From: Laguncularia racemosa
Lineage: Eukaryota > Streptophyta > Magnoliopsida > Myrtales > Combretaceae
Direction of reading: 5' to 3'
NCBI GenBank assembly: GCA_037954665.1
Contig: JBBMOL010000292.1
Location: 221,001 to 285,000, forward strand
Length of the DNA: 64,000 nucleotides
In this document: piece after piece, positions 1-10,469 of the stretch
Layout of the letters: every line of letters begins with the position of its first letter
Position numbering within the stretch: the first letter of the stretch is position 1
The notes under the pieces: generated by a model
Seen by the model: the letters and a program-made list of their open reading frames with translations, nothing else
The model's database searches: none
What the model was told of the DNA's origin: nothing
Program-made: the position numbers and the translations under genes

Positions 1-547
1 ACTCCTCCATTATCTGGATACCTTGGAAGTTACTCAAAAGACATGCCCTATGTCTTCCACCTCCAATTTTCTAGTATCTTTCTTTATAAATACCAAGGTC
101 TATCTATAGGTGAAGGGATCAAAAACCTTAAAGTATCCTTTCTCATTATCTTTACAAACTCTAACTTGAGCATCGAAGTGATCATTTTGGACAACCCTCA
201 CACCTCCTTAGCTCATTGCTTTCTTGCAAATTGCAAGTCAAAATCAACCTTGAAAATTCTACAAACAACACATTATGTACTATCTCATCTCAAATTCTAT
301 GTGTCAATTGATAATATTTAGTTGTAATCTCTTAACAGATAAAAAAAAAAGAAATCTTAAATTTTAAACTCATTTATTGCTTGAGTTGTCAAGATTTTCT
401 TCTTTCTATTTGATGACTCCATGTTTTGAAATGGACTGAAGAAATCCATCCATTAATTTTGTTACATTTTCCATTTAAAAAATGGATTTTTGAAAATCAA
501 CATACAAAAACGACCTCATTCTTTTCATATGATATTATTTTTTTTTA
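1..547. other. AT-rich spacer, no gene seen
   Basis: I see no gene in this stretch. A short open frame at 43-321 has no recognisable domain and the composition of the surrounding spacer, so I do not call it. Confidence 0.5.
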
Positions 548-752
548 AGGAAAAAGGTATACAAAGTGTCTCAACTTTTGACTTTGGGTTATTGAGTACC
601 TAAAGTTTTATTTTTTAGAAATTTAGTATCTATACTTTAAAAGAAAGTACAATTTAGTATCTCTATTAGGTATTAAATTTCTAATAAAATGAAACTTTAA
701 ATACTAAATTACTTAAATATAAAAATAAAGACATTGCGTATACCTTTATCCT
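548..752. mobile_element. MITE-like element with about 24-bp inverted ends
   Basis: The left end (548-571, AGG.AAAAAGGTATAC...) and the right end (731-752) are imperfect inverted repeats sharing the core AAAGGTATAC and GTCT. They enclose about 200 bp of AT-rich DNA with no coding capacity. Both flanks are T-runs, so a target-site duplication cannot be judged. The structure is typical of a non-autonomous DNA transposon; the superfamily is not determined. Confidence 0.55.
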
Positions 753-2204
753 GATTTTTTTGTTCCTCTTAGTTCAATTTACTTTCTCTTTTAAAATTTC
801 ACATACTATATTCCGATAAAGGTTTTGATTTTATTAGTTTCATGGATACACAGTGATATTTTTGTTGAAAAAAAGCCCATATAATGAAATGCTATGACCA
901 CAATCCATAACTATTTCAAATTAGAGTGAAATTAAATTCATAAAATAATTTAAACTATTGATTTTAAATATAGAAGGTACAAATTCACCCAATAAAATGA
1001 GGAGAGTGCTTATAAAATTTTCGATAAAAGAAATAATTAATGAAAATAGGCCGCTAGCCATGCATGTTTTCATTCCTGGTAGGGCAGTCAAAGCTGGAAA
1101 CTTTTCCCTCTTTTGGGCCTAGGAACATAGAACATGAAACATTTATTGCTGTCACTTAATATTACTGGTTGGCTACTGACTACTGAGCACTGACCACAAC
1201 CTAATTGGGTTAGTTTTTGCACTTGTTGCGTCCGAGTGGTAGCCCATATCTTTATTCATCACAATAGTTCTTTTATTAATTTATGGATAAATAGCGAGAT
1301 TTACGGATACCTCTTCTTTTAGAATTAGCACATATATCTCAGGTATGAATATCTGGATAGATCATTTTAAAACTGAATAATTAAAGAAGATATTTGCCAT
1401 GCCAGCAATTTAATTGACATGGTAAATTTTTAGTTTTGAATTATTTTCATATTAGCAAAGCCATATATATCAGCTGCTACATCATTTAAATATATGAACC
1501 CATGCTTTTTCTAGAGAAGTATATATCATTTTGATATATAGTTATTTTGGATTATGATTATATAGAAATAAGTTATTTTATATGGTTATTTAGGATGATA
1601 GTTTTGTAGAGATAAATAATTTTAAATGGTTATCTTGAGTGATTACTCATTCTAAATAATAATAACAAAAAACTAACTTATTCTAAATGCTATTGACACT
1701 GGTATCCACTCGATTACTAAAACTTTAAACTAACAAAATCTGTAGAAGTGAATATGTGAAGGTAAAGTCAATGGATTGATGATGATGATGATGAAAAGAA
1801 AAAAAAGGAAAAGGAAAATAAAAAGAAAAAAGAAAAGGAAAAGAAATAAAGAAGTAAATTTGCAATTATTAAAATCAATAGTGATGAATTTATGAATTTA
1901 GGATGGTAACAAAATGGAAGAGGTTTATATAGGAGGGACGATTGTATTAGGATTTATTAATGAGTTTTTGTGAGGAAGAGATGTAGGAGATAAAAGTTAC
2001 CAAAAATCTCAATTCTCTAGACATTCACTTTCATATATTCCCTGTTTTTTTATGAAGTCAAAGTAAAAGAATCTCTAATGTATCTTATCATGTGTGTAGG
2101 TGAAAAAAATACCAAGGCCTCTCCCTATCAATCGAACATATTTTAGGTATTGTATTCGTATTAGAATTAAGCTATTCAAGGACTTTCTAAAATTTCGGAA
2201 GTTT
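753..2204. other. AT-rich spacer with a GAT microsatellite and purine tract
   Basis: No gene is seen. The only structured part is a short (GAT)n run at about 1778-1793, followed by a mostly purine (A/G) tract to about 1856. Confidence 0.5.
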
Positions 2205-2420
2205 TTAATGAAGATCTGATGAATCATTTTTGTTTGTTTTTTTTTTTTAATTTTTAAGGGATCAAATCTTTTCTAGGCATTCCTAGGACAAGGTTGGCGG
2301 GTTTTGTTTTCAAGTAACATCGTTTATTGCAGGTGCTATCTTGAAGAAGTAGAAAATGATTTCTCGTGAGTCCGATCGAATTTACTAAAGTATTGGTGAA
2401 ATGTTTTCTTGTTAATCCAG
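2205..2420. repeat. Diverged repeat block, partner at 4125-4312
   Basis: This block and 4125-4312 share a colinear series of landmarks: GATGAATC/TTTT, a long T run, CTA.GACAAGG.TG..GG.TTTTGTTTTCAA, and TTCTTGTTAATCCA. The copies lie about 1.9 kb apart and are clearly diverged. No protein is recognisable in either. They could be an old duplication of non-coding DNA or remnants of one mobile element. Confidence 0.45.
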
Positions 2421-3540
2421 TACTGGTGAAATTATGTTTTGCTTATCATATCATCAATTCGATGTGATTAAATAAGATACTTTGGGAACCCACTAGAAGA
2501 AAGGAGCTGCTTTTGCAAGGGGTTCAACCACTTCCAACATATGTCAAGAGCATCCAACTCAAACCATGTGTGATTTTTTCATTAACCGATATTCCTTCAT
2601 GGTTGTGTTGTTAGATTTTGAGTTTCTTTATCGTTCTTAGTGTAATAATTATTTTATAGAATTATAATTGCTATAAAATGAGAGGAACTGTAATTTCCTT
2701 ATAGCAATAAGAGAATACCTATTTTTTAGTTTTTTTTTTCTTACATATTTTTATATCAATTTATGAAACCTCAAAGAAAATATTATAAGAATAACTATTA
2801 CTTTTTTATTCATTCATTAGAAATTGAGGTCCTATTTCTACCTTATGATATTCTACATACCAAACATGCTATAAGTAATCACAAGTTTTGTATTTGTTAT
2901 ACTAGTGAAAGAACTTTAAGTTGTTTAGGGAATTCAAGTGAAAGTAGATATTGTAGAGGGAGAAAGAGAAATAAAAATGGCCGTATTATATCTCTCCTTG
3001 GGTATGTTTGTAGTAATTTATTTAATGAGTACATCAAAATTCAAGTAAAAATAATTCGTTAGATATAATTTTGATTTTCTTAACCATAAGTTACTAGTAT
3101 TTTGATGATAGATAACAAATGATACCCATATCTTTAGAGTCTTATTTCATCCCAGCAAGCTTTATTTTGTTTGGATGAGCTGCCTCATGTATTACTGGTC
3201 AATTTTTTGTAAAATTTCACAGATTTAATCTCACTATTTATTCACATTTATTTTTAGGTTCGTATTGATATATAGCATGAATATCATTTAGTATTCCAGT
3301 CAAAAAAATTATTTAGTGTGCTTAATATTTTAAGGAACAATATCTAAATTATTGTCTAAATTGTGAGTATTTTTTCTATAACTCCACACAAATAAAAAGT
3401 TATAATCTTTTAAGGTTAAAAAAGCAAATCGCATCAGTATCAATTTGTTTTTTCTATATTTTTTTTATATATTATAAGATAAAGTATAAAGAGGTATGTA
3501 AATCATGATTTTTCATAATTTTCTTTCAATGATTAAAAAA

Positions 3541-3660
3541 CAAAATTGCATTGAAGATGTGGATCATATCCACACATTTATAACTTATTTTTTGAATAAT
3601 TTTTTTGGATATACTATTTTATAAATTAAAAAAAAAAATACATTATTTAAGAGCATTCCA
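3541..3660. repeat. Dispersed repeat, second copy at 6088-6268
   Basis: The two copies share ATTGCATTGAAG, a TCCACACATT block, AACTTATTT.T.GAATAATTTTTTT.GATATACTATTTTA, and an A-run followed by CATTATTTAAGAGCATTCC. The second copy is longer because it repeats a short segment, containing a GGTCCACACCTTCAAT-like stretch, inside itself. They lie in direct orientation 2.5 kb apart. No function is recognised. Confidence 0.55.
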
Positions 3661-4124
3661 CAAATTAGCATCATGTAATACGTTCACATCTATGATATAG
3701 AATTATAAGTTTACGTCATTGATAAAGATTTTAGGTTCGTATCGCAATAGAGATATCAATTTGATTCTAAGAAAAGGGTTAGGATTTATAGGTACTTTAG
3801 ATAGACTAAAGTTATATTTCGGTAAATTTGATTAATTTGGTCAGGTGTTATATTCATGTATCGATACATTGTACTTTATATAATGTTCAAACTAAGGCGA
3901 AATGTTATTGCAAAATATGATGCTTGTTTCCCTAAGATCATGATTTTAAGGGAACTTAATATTGTTCTTTTTTGACGAAATAATAATAACTCTACAGTAA
4001 CTTATCCACTATGTAAATGAGAAAACGTTTAAGGCCTAATCTAATCAACTAAGGTACACATCTTAGGCAGTGTGATTGGGTTAATGAATCTTTTGTGGAA
4101 CTTTCTTGAGTTTATTCCGAAGTT

Positions 4125-4312
4125 TTTATCAACATTTTGATGAATTTTTTTTTTTTTTTTACCTACCCGTTTCTATGACAAGGCTGTTGGATTTTGTTTT
4201 CAACGTATAATTTTATTACAAGCATTATCTAGTCCTTAAAAACAAATTTTGAAAATTTCCTCCTAGAAGTTAAAAGAGTAAAGAATGTATTCTTGTTAAT
4301 CCAACACATCCA
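4125..4312. repeat. Second copy of the 2205-2420 repeat block
   Basis: Colinear with 2205-2420 in direct orientation (T run, GACAAGG.TGTTGGATTTTGTTTTCAA, TTCTTGTTAATCCAA), with indels. Its right edge lies next to the foldback element that starts at 4358. Confidence 0.45.
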
Positions 4313-4357
4313 AAAAAAATATATAGCAAATTCTATGATGTTATTACTATCAATATT

Positions 4358-4551
4358 TTGTTGTACTGTCATTAAATCTTATTTTATTATTATTTAAGGA
4401 TAATTTATTACTTTAAAAACCATCCATAGGTTTTCATAAAGCTTGTTACAAAAGTTGCCGATAAATTTTTTTCACTTATCGATGGTTTTTGTTACAGTAA
4501 ATTATCCTGAAATAATGATAAAAATAAAATGTTCATTAACAGTAAAACAAG
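4358..4551. mobile_element. Foldback / MITE-like element with long imperfect arms
   Basis: The left arm, from TTGTTGTACTG at 4358 through TAAGGATAATTTATTACT to AAAAACCATC near 4425, pairs with the reverse complement of the right arm (4480-4551: GATGGTTTTTGTTACAGTAAATTATCCTGAAATAATG, ending in CAGTAAAACAAG). The arms are about 70 bp each around a short loop. There is no coding capacity. The form fits a foldback MITE; a structured transcript is an alternative. Confidence 0.6.
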
Positions 4552-4559
4552 TTATCGAT

Positions 4560-5538
4560 AATGTAAAATTTTCCTAAAAATTTTGGTGAAAAACACTTTT
4601 GTTTATTAAATCATTAATACAATATATTTATGTGATAGCTATTTACAGCTAGTTAGTGCGATGTTGTCTTTCTCAAAGCAATAAAAAATCTGCATTCAAG
4701 AGAGTTTTCTGGTTATAGAAGTGAAAGAGAGCTAGTTGTATCTTAAGTATTGCGTAGGATTGGGAAGAGTTAGTGAGATGCAAGATGATACAAGCAAGAC
4801 CTAATTGCAAGAAACAAAGTCGAGGATATGCAGTAGGGGCGGTATTTTCATTTGTTGTATATTAAACTAGAAAAAAGGATTGATGCAAAGACGAAATCTC
4901 TATTAACTGTAGACTTATTTGTCACACTTCTCTTTTTATGTTTCCATATGTCTTGTATATCTAATTGTAATTATTTAAGTTGCCATTTAACGAGGAATAC
5001 TCTTAAATAATGTAATTTAAAAAAAAATTACGAAATAGCGTATTCAAAAATAGGCCACGAAAACATGAGCCTAGAATGCACTTTTGGTTTTGCAAAATTA
5101 AAGTTGTTGTCCATGCCCTAAATACAATATGTACTAAAAGGCATTACTCTGATAAAAATTATTGGCATCATCTCTCACCATCCAATAATTTTATAAAATA
5201 CTGTAAATCTATAAAAATTATTACAAAGTGACATTGTAAACTTACACAATATCACAACATGTGAATCAAAATATGAAAAAAAAATAAAAATCACACCAAT
5301 AGTTTGTACTATAAATGCAAATCCTCAGTTTCTTGATTCATTATTCAAATATTTTTATTTCTTCGTATATTCTTCTTTCCCCTCTCTAGTTCGTGCTTTT
5401 TGTTTTTTTGTTTTTTAATTTCTATTTTATGTAGGTTGAGCTTGTAAATCTATGATTGTAGAAATATAAAGAGGATATATGTCAATACATTTAGCTTCTT
5501 ACAAATTGTACGTCTTTTCTTATTATGTTACAATAGTT
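4560..5538. other. AT-rich spacer, no gene seen
   Basis: The stretch is highly AT-rich with scattered short A and T runs. I found no coding potential or ordered repeat. Confidence 0.45.
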
Positions 5539-5539
5539 G

Positions 5540-5835
5540 TTGATGCGTCATTAATTAACATTAGAAAATTAATTAGTAAAAAAATTAAGTATTCATTGTA
5601 AATGTGACATCTTGATGTATTATTATGGCAATTGACATGAAATTAAGTTATTATTAATTAATCATTAATTAGTTAGTAATTAGTCCATAATGCGTCATCA
5701 ATTAATATTGAAAATTAATTAGTGAAAAATTTCGTGTTAGTTGTATATGACATGTCTTCAGTTGTTGTTATGAAAGTTATTGTTAATTAATCGTGAATTA
5801 GTAAATAATTAGTTATTAATATGTGAAATTGATAG
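5540..5835. repeat. Two-copy tandem repeat, period about 149 bp
   Basis: The landmark GATGCGTCATTAATTAACA..GAAAATTAATTAGT near 5541 recurs as AATGCGTCATCAATTAATA.TGAAAATTAATTAGTG near 5690. Both are followed by a GACAT(C/G)TT...TTATTA/TTGTTA segment and an AATTAATC.T.AATTAGT segment. It is non-coding and strongly AT-rich. A shorter direct repeat of ATTAACATTGTCTAATAAAT follows at about 5852-5900. Confidence 0.6.
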
Positions 5836-6087
5836 ATTTATTAACATTGTCTAATAAATTATTTATGGAAATTAACATTGTCTAATAAATTAGCATTAGT
5901 TTTTTTCTTCTTCTTTTTTTTGTATATTTTAAAATAAAATATAAAGGGGTGCTAAAATGTTTTCTAATAATTAATTTTTTTGTTATTCTTTATGTAACCT
6001 TTTAATTTTTTTTAACACAAAAAAATTTAATGTTAGAAAATTTATTTTTCTTTACATGATTTTTTATCAAAAAAAATTTCAATAATA

Positions 6088-6268
6088 AAACAAAAAAAAA
6101 TTGCATTGAAGGCGCGAACCAGGTCCACACCTTCAATGTTGTAAAATTTTACAAAATTGAAGATGCATTCTGGGTCCACACATTAGTAACTTATTTGTGG
6201 AATAATTTTTTTAGATATACTATTTTACAAAAAAAAAATTAATTGCATTATTTAAGAGCATTCCTTAC
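6088..6268. repeat. Second copy of the 3541-3660 dispersed repeat
   Basis: It shares the TTGCATTGAAG start, the TCCACAC blocks, the AATAATTTTTTTAGATATACTATTTTA core and the TTATTTAAGAGCATTCC end with 3541-3660. It also carries an inserted internal repetition of the GAAG.TGCG..C..GGTCCACAC motif. Confidence 0.55.
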
Positions 6269-6724
6269 TATTTATTTATACTAAAACTTTTAGTTTTGTC
6301 AAAATCTAAAGTTTACTAGTAATAGAAAGGCATTTTCTAAAAACAATTTTTTGAAATTCCAATTCAACTCCTTCCTTTCGTTGCATTTGGGACTACTCAG
6401 TAAAAACCTTCAAGAAATCTTTTTGGCCAAAAGCTCTATCTAACTTGTGAAATCCTTTAAAGAATTCTTTCAATTACAAACTCTACTAAAAATAGTGGCT
6501 GTTTTGGAAGCTCTTTTAACTAAAACTTCATTAAGAAAACTCTTTTAGAGTATCACTTGATATAGTTGATCAATTCACCAATAGGTGGTCACCAAACAAG
6601 TCATCCATCTGCCATCATAACAGTCAAATTTAAAAAAAAAAAAGTAATTTAAGTAAAATTAGATTATATAATTTGAAATGGTAATCTTTCTTTCTCGCAT
6701 TTGGTGTTACTATATAACACTTTA

Positions 6725-7070
6725 AGTAAACAATAACTAATAACCAAGCCAACAAACACTTATAAACTTTTTTCAATCACTTGACCAAAAAGTTTTATAG
6801 TTAATATTGATATATATTCATTACTTGACCTTATAAATTAATATCACAAATTTCAATATAAACCTTACAATTGGTCCTAACTCTTTCCTCTTTTTGATCG
6901 TCCTCAAATTGAACCCTTCTAATATCATTTGTAATACTTCAAACCAAAAGTAACAAATAACTAAATCAATAAGTACTTATATGTATTTTTAATCACTTGA
7001 TGTAAAAGTTTCTAGGTATTATTGATATGTTATTCGCTATTTTGCCTTATAAATTAATATCAAATCTCTT
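6725..7070. repeat. Two-copy tandem duplication, period about 220 bp
   Basis: Copy 1 (about 6731-6855) and copy 2 (about 6951-7070) both read AATAACTAA.. then ACTTAT, then TTTTTAATCACTTGA, then AAAAGTTT, then ATTGATAT, and end CCTTATAAATTAATATCA. The spacing differs by small indels. It is non-coding; I recognise no family. Confidence 0.55.
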
Positions 7071-7890
7071 CCACAATTACATGGGACTACACTTTTATTA
7101 GATATCACATACTAACCTTAAGTTACAACCAACACTTTAGGGTTATTAATATCATCTACAATTGTAGTGGATCACACGACCCACAATTTCAAAAATTGGT
7201 TGCGACTTCCGCTTTCATACATCATATTTCCATGGCATGAAAGTTTTTCTCTTATTATTAACCACATCAAGCTTACCCTCTTTTTGGTTAAGACGATTAT
7301 TCCAACTCAAAAAAACTAAGATATAAGGCTTACGTTGCTTAGCAAGTACAAATCATATAAATAAATGAGAAAATTTTATGTAAAGTCTATTGCAACTGGC
7401 CGGACTATTTTTGTCTATCTTGTTGCTGAGGCACGATAAAGATATAATTATCACTACACGAAGTTCATGTTTCACACTTCATTCTCCTATTTTTTTTAGG
7501 TCACTCGAGACGGATCTTTTGCTAAATATTGGATGCCATTGCTGCTTTGATACATCGACACATTTGTGATATGCCAACCCTTTTATGGTTAACGCTGGTT
7601 AATTACATGTCTATACTCTATTATCTTTTTCTTTTTTTTTGGTTGAAAATACTCTATTGTCAATTTATTGAAATAAAGCATCGTCTAAATAACTCCAACT
7701 CCATCCAACATACTGGTAATTTTTAGTTTTTTTTTTTTTTTTTTGTAATCTTGTCCTCATAATTATCTCCTTAGAAAATTAATATGAGTTAGTTTAACGC
7801 ATTGAAGTTAATTTGACAATACCATTGAAATTTGAATTATGAAAACCATAACAATAACAGCACTTCAGTAAGAAGGAACTATTGTCCTCC
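7071..7890. other. Spacer downstream of the glycine-rich protein gene
   Basis: No gene is seen. A short open frame at 7529-7726 has no recognisable domain. The right-hand end probably holds the 3' untranslated region of the minus-strand gene at 7974-8960. Confidence 0.45.
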
Positions 7891-7891
7891 A

Positions 7892-7897
7892 TTTATT
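7892..7897 (-). terminator. Probable polyadenylation signal of the glycine-rich protein gene
   Basis: TTTATT on the plus strand reads AATAAA on the minus strand, about 77 bp past the TGA stop at 7974-7976. Position and hexamer fit a plant polyadenylation signal, although plants tolerate wide variation. Confidence 0.45.
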
Positions 7898-7973
7898 CAT
7901 TGAAATAACTACCTTAATGACACTTGATATTTTGGTACATCTTAACTATATAAGCTCACTTAGATTTTTTAGA

Positions 7974-8960
7974 TCAAATCCCACCACCTACTCCTCCACC
8001 GAATCCTCCACCACCACCTTTGCCACCACCAAAGCCACCTCCGGCACCACCTCCACCTCCAAATCCTCCTCCAGCACCACCACCAATTCCTCCACCTCCA
8101 CCTTTACCACCTCCAAAACCTCCACCAGCACCACCTCCTGCACCACCCCCTGCTCCACCTCCTCCTCCAGCTCCACCACCAATACCTCCTCCGACACCAC
8201 CTCCTTTTCCTGCTCCACCACCAAATCCTCCTCCAACACCTCCTCCCTTGCCTCCTCCACCACCTATCCCTCCACCTGCTCCACCACCAGCTCCCCCTCC
8301 GATGCCGCCTCCAACACCACCTCCTTTTCCTGCTCCACCACCAAATCCTCCTCCAACACCTCCTCCCTTGCCTCCTCCACCTCCTACCCCTCCACCTGCT
8401 CCACCACCAGCTCCCCCTCCTACGCCGCTTCCAACACCACCTCCTTTTCCACCTCCAAACCCTCCTCCAGCTCCACCACCTCCACCAAGTCCTCCTCCAC
8501 CACGATGTCCAATTCCCGCACCACCACCTTTGCCGCCTCCAAATCCACCTCCTGCTCCACCACCAGCTCCCCCTCCTACGCCGCCTCCAACACCACCTCC
8601 TTTTCCACCTCCAAACCCTCCACCAAGTCCTCCTCCACCACCATGTCCAATTCCCACACCACCACCTTTGCCGCCTCCAAATCCACCTCCTGTTCCACCA
8701 GCACCACCAATGCCCCCACCTGCTCCACCTCCACCTCCTACACCTCCTCCTACTCCACCACCCTTACCAAACCCTCCCCCAAGACCACCACCACTTCCAC
8801 CTCCTACCCCACCACCAAATCCTCCACCCCCTCCAGCACCACCACCTAAACCTCCTCCTCCAGGTAGAGTTTCTTTCTCAAGCTTACGACATTCTACTAT
8901 GCTTACAACAAAGAGAATGCCAAGAATAAGCACTCCACTACACTTGAAAAATCCTCCCAT
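7974..8960 (-). CDS. Secreted glycine-rich (cell wall structural) protein, 328 aa
   Basis: This is an intact intronless reading frame from ATG (8958-8960) to TGA (7974-7976). Residues 1-24 (MGGFFKCSGVLILGILFVVS then IVEC) form a signal peptide with a long hydrophobic core and a likely cleavage site after Cys24, followed by a charged stretch RKLEKE. From about residue 33 to the end the protein is almost pure GGGX, with X being V, A, F, I, K or L. Two GIGH interruptions mark repeated modules. This is the layout of plant class I glycine-rich proteins, which are exported to the wall; that role is family knowledge. A TATA box (9020-9028) and an AATAAA (7892-7897) frame the gene. The opposite strand is open as a proline-rich frame only because GGN codons read backwards as NCC. 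Unequal exchange within the repeats is likely to vary the length. Confidence 0.88.
   Translation of the reverse strand: MGGFFKCSGVLILGILFVVSIVECRKLEKETLPGGGGLGGGAGGGGGFGGGVGGGSGGGLGGGFGKGGGVGGGVGGGGGAGGGIGGAGGTGGGFGGGKGGGVGIGHGGGGGLGGGFGGGKGGGVGGGVGGGAGGGAGGGFGGGKGGGAGIGHRGGGGLGGGGGAGGGFGGGKGGGVGSGVGGGAGGGAGGGVGGGGGKGGGVGGGFGGGAGKGGGVGGGIGGGAGGGAGGGIGGGGGKGGGVGGGFGGGAGKGGGVGGGIGGGAGGGGGAGGGAGGGAGGGFGGGKGGGGGIGGGAGGGFGGGGGAGGGFGGGKGGGGGFGGGVGGGI
8201..8700 (-). repeat. 120-bp and 138-bp in-frame tandem modules within the glycine-rich gene
   Basis: The segment beginning CTCCTTTTCC recurs at 8201, 8321 and 8441, exactly 120 bp (40 codons) apart. The segment beginning TGTCCAATTCCC recurs at 8506 and 8644, 138 bp (46 codons) apart. 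Both periods are multiples of three, so expansion or contraction keeps the frame. These repeats encode the recurring GGGKGGGVGGG/GIGH modules. Confidence 0.85.
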
Positions 8961-9019
8961 GTTTCTTGATCTCGTTTAGGAAGAATGCTTATTGAGTGCT
9001 TACTAATGTATCTTATGTC

Positions 9020-9028
9020 CTTTTTATA
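9020..9028 (-). promoter_or_regulatory. TATA box of the glycine-rich protein gene
   Basis: The minus strand reads CTATAAAAAGG here, 60 bp upstream of the ATG, giving a predicted leader of about 30 nt. Sequence and spacing are typical of a plant TATA promoter. Confidence 0.6.
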
Positions 9029-9088
9029 GTTTAGGAGTAACGAGGAATTGGATGGGAGCATTAATGAAGGCAGTTGAGCTAAAACCAC

Positions 9089-9828
9089 TGAGATACGTGA
9101 AGAAAAAAAATTTATAGTTCAGTGGCGACATTGACTATTGACAAAATCTTTCTATCGTAAGAATATCATAATGAAACCAGCAGAAACAAACTAGCTATTT
9201 CTCCTACTTCCGGGTCTTCATTTTCACTCCTAAGAAGTTTCATTTTCACTACCAAGAGGATGGATCTGAACCAACGTAGCAGCAAAAGAAATCTATTCCT
9301 AGAAGGTAATAAATGAAGTTTGAAAATACTCTCACTCTATATCCGTAAATGAAATTTGTGGGCTCCGATGTACGAGCATCAACTTAATGTAAAGAACGAA
9401 AAATTCAAAGTGGATTTGAAAAAGGCAATTAAGGGCCGGTGAAACCATTAAATTGCATGTTCTCCTGCTCCAACAACCAAGATAATAATACTTCATAACT
9501 CTCTCTCTCCACCGTCATTCATACAGCCTAGAATTAGCTATTATCAAGTGACATGTGCTTTCACTTGTATTCTCTCTCTTTCAATCATGCTCGTTACTCT
9601 TAAATGCACTTTACAGCACGCCATCCACCAGATCGGATGATAGTGTTTAGTGTTATCATCATTCATGTTTACAGACTGTTGCTAAGAGGATTGCTTGAAA
9701 CAACACGGTTATTAGGGCAACGATTGAATTCGTCTTCCTAGCTTCATAAGTCAAAGGTATTAATACGCCATGCAATAACTCCCAATCTATATATATACAT
9801 ACACATACATGAAAATATCTTGCATATA
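9089..9828. other. Upstream region of the glycine-rich gene, no gene seen
   Basis: This presumably includes the promoter-proximal DNA of the minus-strand glycine-rich gene. I see no further coding sequence. A run of alternating AT/ACAT steps lies near 9795-9812. Confidence 0.4.
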
Positions 9829-9829
9829 T

Positions 9830-10465
9830 TAAGGAGCCAAGCTACTCATCAACTACTCAAGCTGAATTTACTTTAAGTTGGACTTAACTTGAGTTTTATT
9901 AGTAAACAAGCCAAGTTTGAACTTAAAATAAATCTTGTTTATTTAAATGAGCCAAGCTTGATGACCTATTTAGACTTGCAAGTTAGCTCGAGAGTAATCT
10001 TATTTATATTATTAACAAACTAACCTATAAGCTTGCGAATAGGCATTGTTAATGAACTAGTTTACAAACAACCTCATAAACAAACTTACAAACAAGTTAA
10101 TGAATAAATTCTTATTTATAATATTAATAAGTCGACTTATTAATAGGCTAGTAAGTAAATTCTCATTTATATTATTAATAAATCAATTCACGAATATATT
10201 CGTAAATAAGTTCTTATTTGTATTGTTGTTAAATAGTCTCGTAAGTAAACTTATAAATAAACTTGTTTATTTAAACAAACTTAAACTGTAATTTGTTTAT
10301 TTAAACAAGCTCAACTTTAGACTCGTTTAGATAAATAAGCTTTGGCTCGTTGATTTAAACAAGCTAAGCTTTGGACTTTAAATTTTTTAACGAGTTCGAG
10401 CTTCAGCCTATAATTTTCAAGCTCGATAGAAAGCTCAATTCGGGTTGGTTCGACTCATTTGCAAT
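9830..10465. repeat. AT-rich dispersed element built of diverged internal repeats
   Basis: The segment is made of loosely repeated units such as AATAAATTCTTATTTATA.TATTAATAAG and TTTGTTTATTTAAACAAGCT, mixed with GAGCTCGA/AAGCTTTGGCTCG motifs. The units alternate between a spacer and a 'tt/aacaagc' core. A 63-codon open frame at 10100-10291 arises from the repeat and is not a gene. The base usage differs from its neighbours. A non-autonomous transposon is likely; no clean terminal inverted repeat or target duplication was found. Confidence 0.45.
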
Positions 10466-10469
10466 CTTA

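Noticed and set aside
2763..3062. A 99-codon open frame in the left spacer
   Set aside because: It has biased AT-driven composition, no domain, no splice partners and no homology to anything I recognise.
8020..8979. A 319-codon proline-rich open frame on the plus strand and a serine/threonine-rich one at 7917-8849
   Set aside because: They are mirror images of the GGN codon array of the minus-strand glycine-rich gene. That gene has a signal peptide, TATA box and AATAAA; the plus-strand frames have no such support.
10100..10291. A hydrophobic 63-codon frame that looks like a membrane peptide
   Set aside because: It consists of repeat units of the AT-rich dispersed element; the apparent membrane character follows from TTA/ATT codons.
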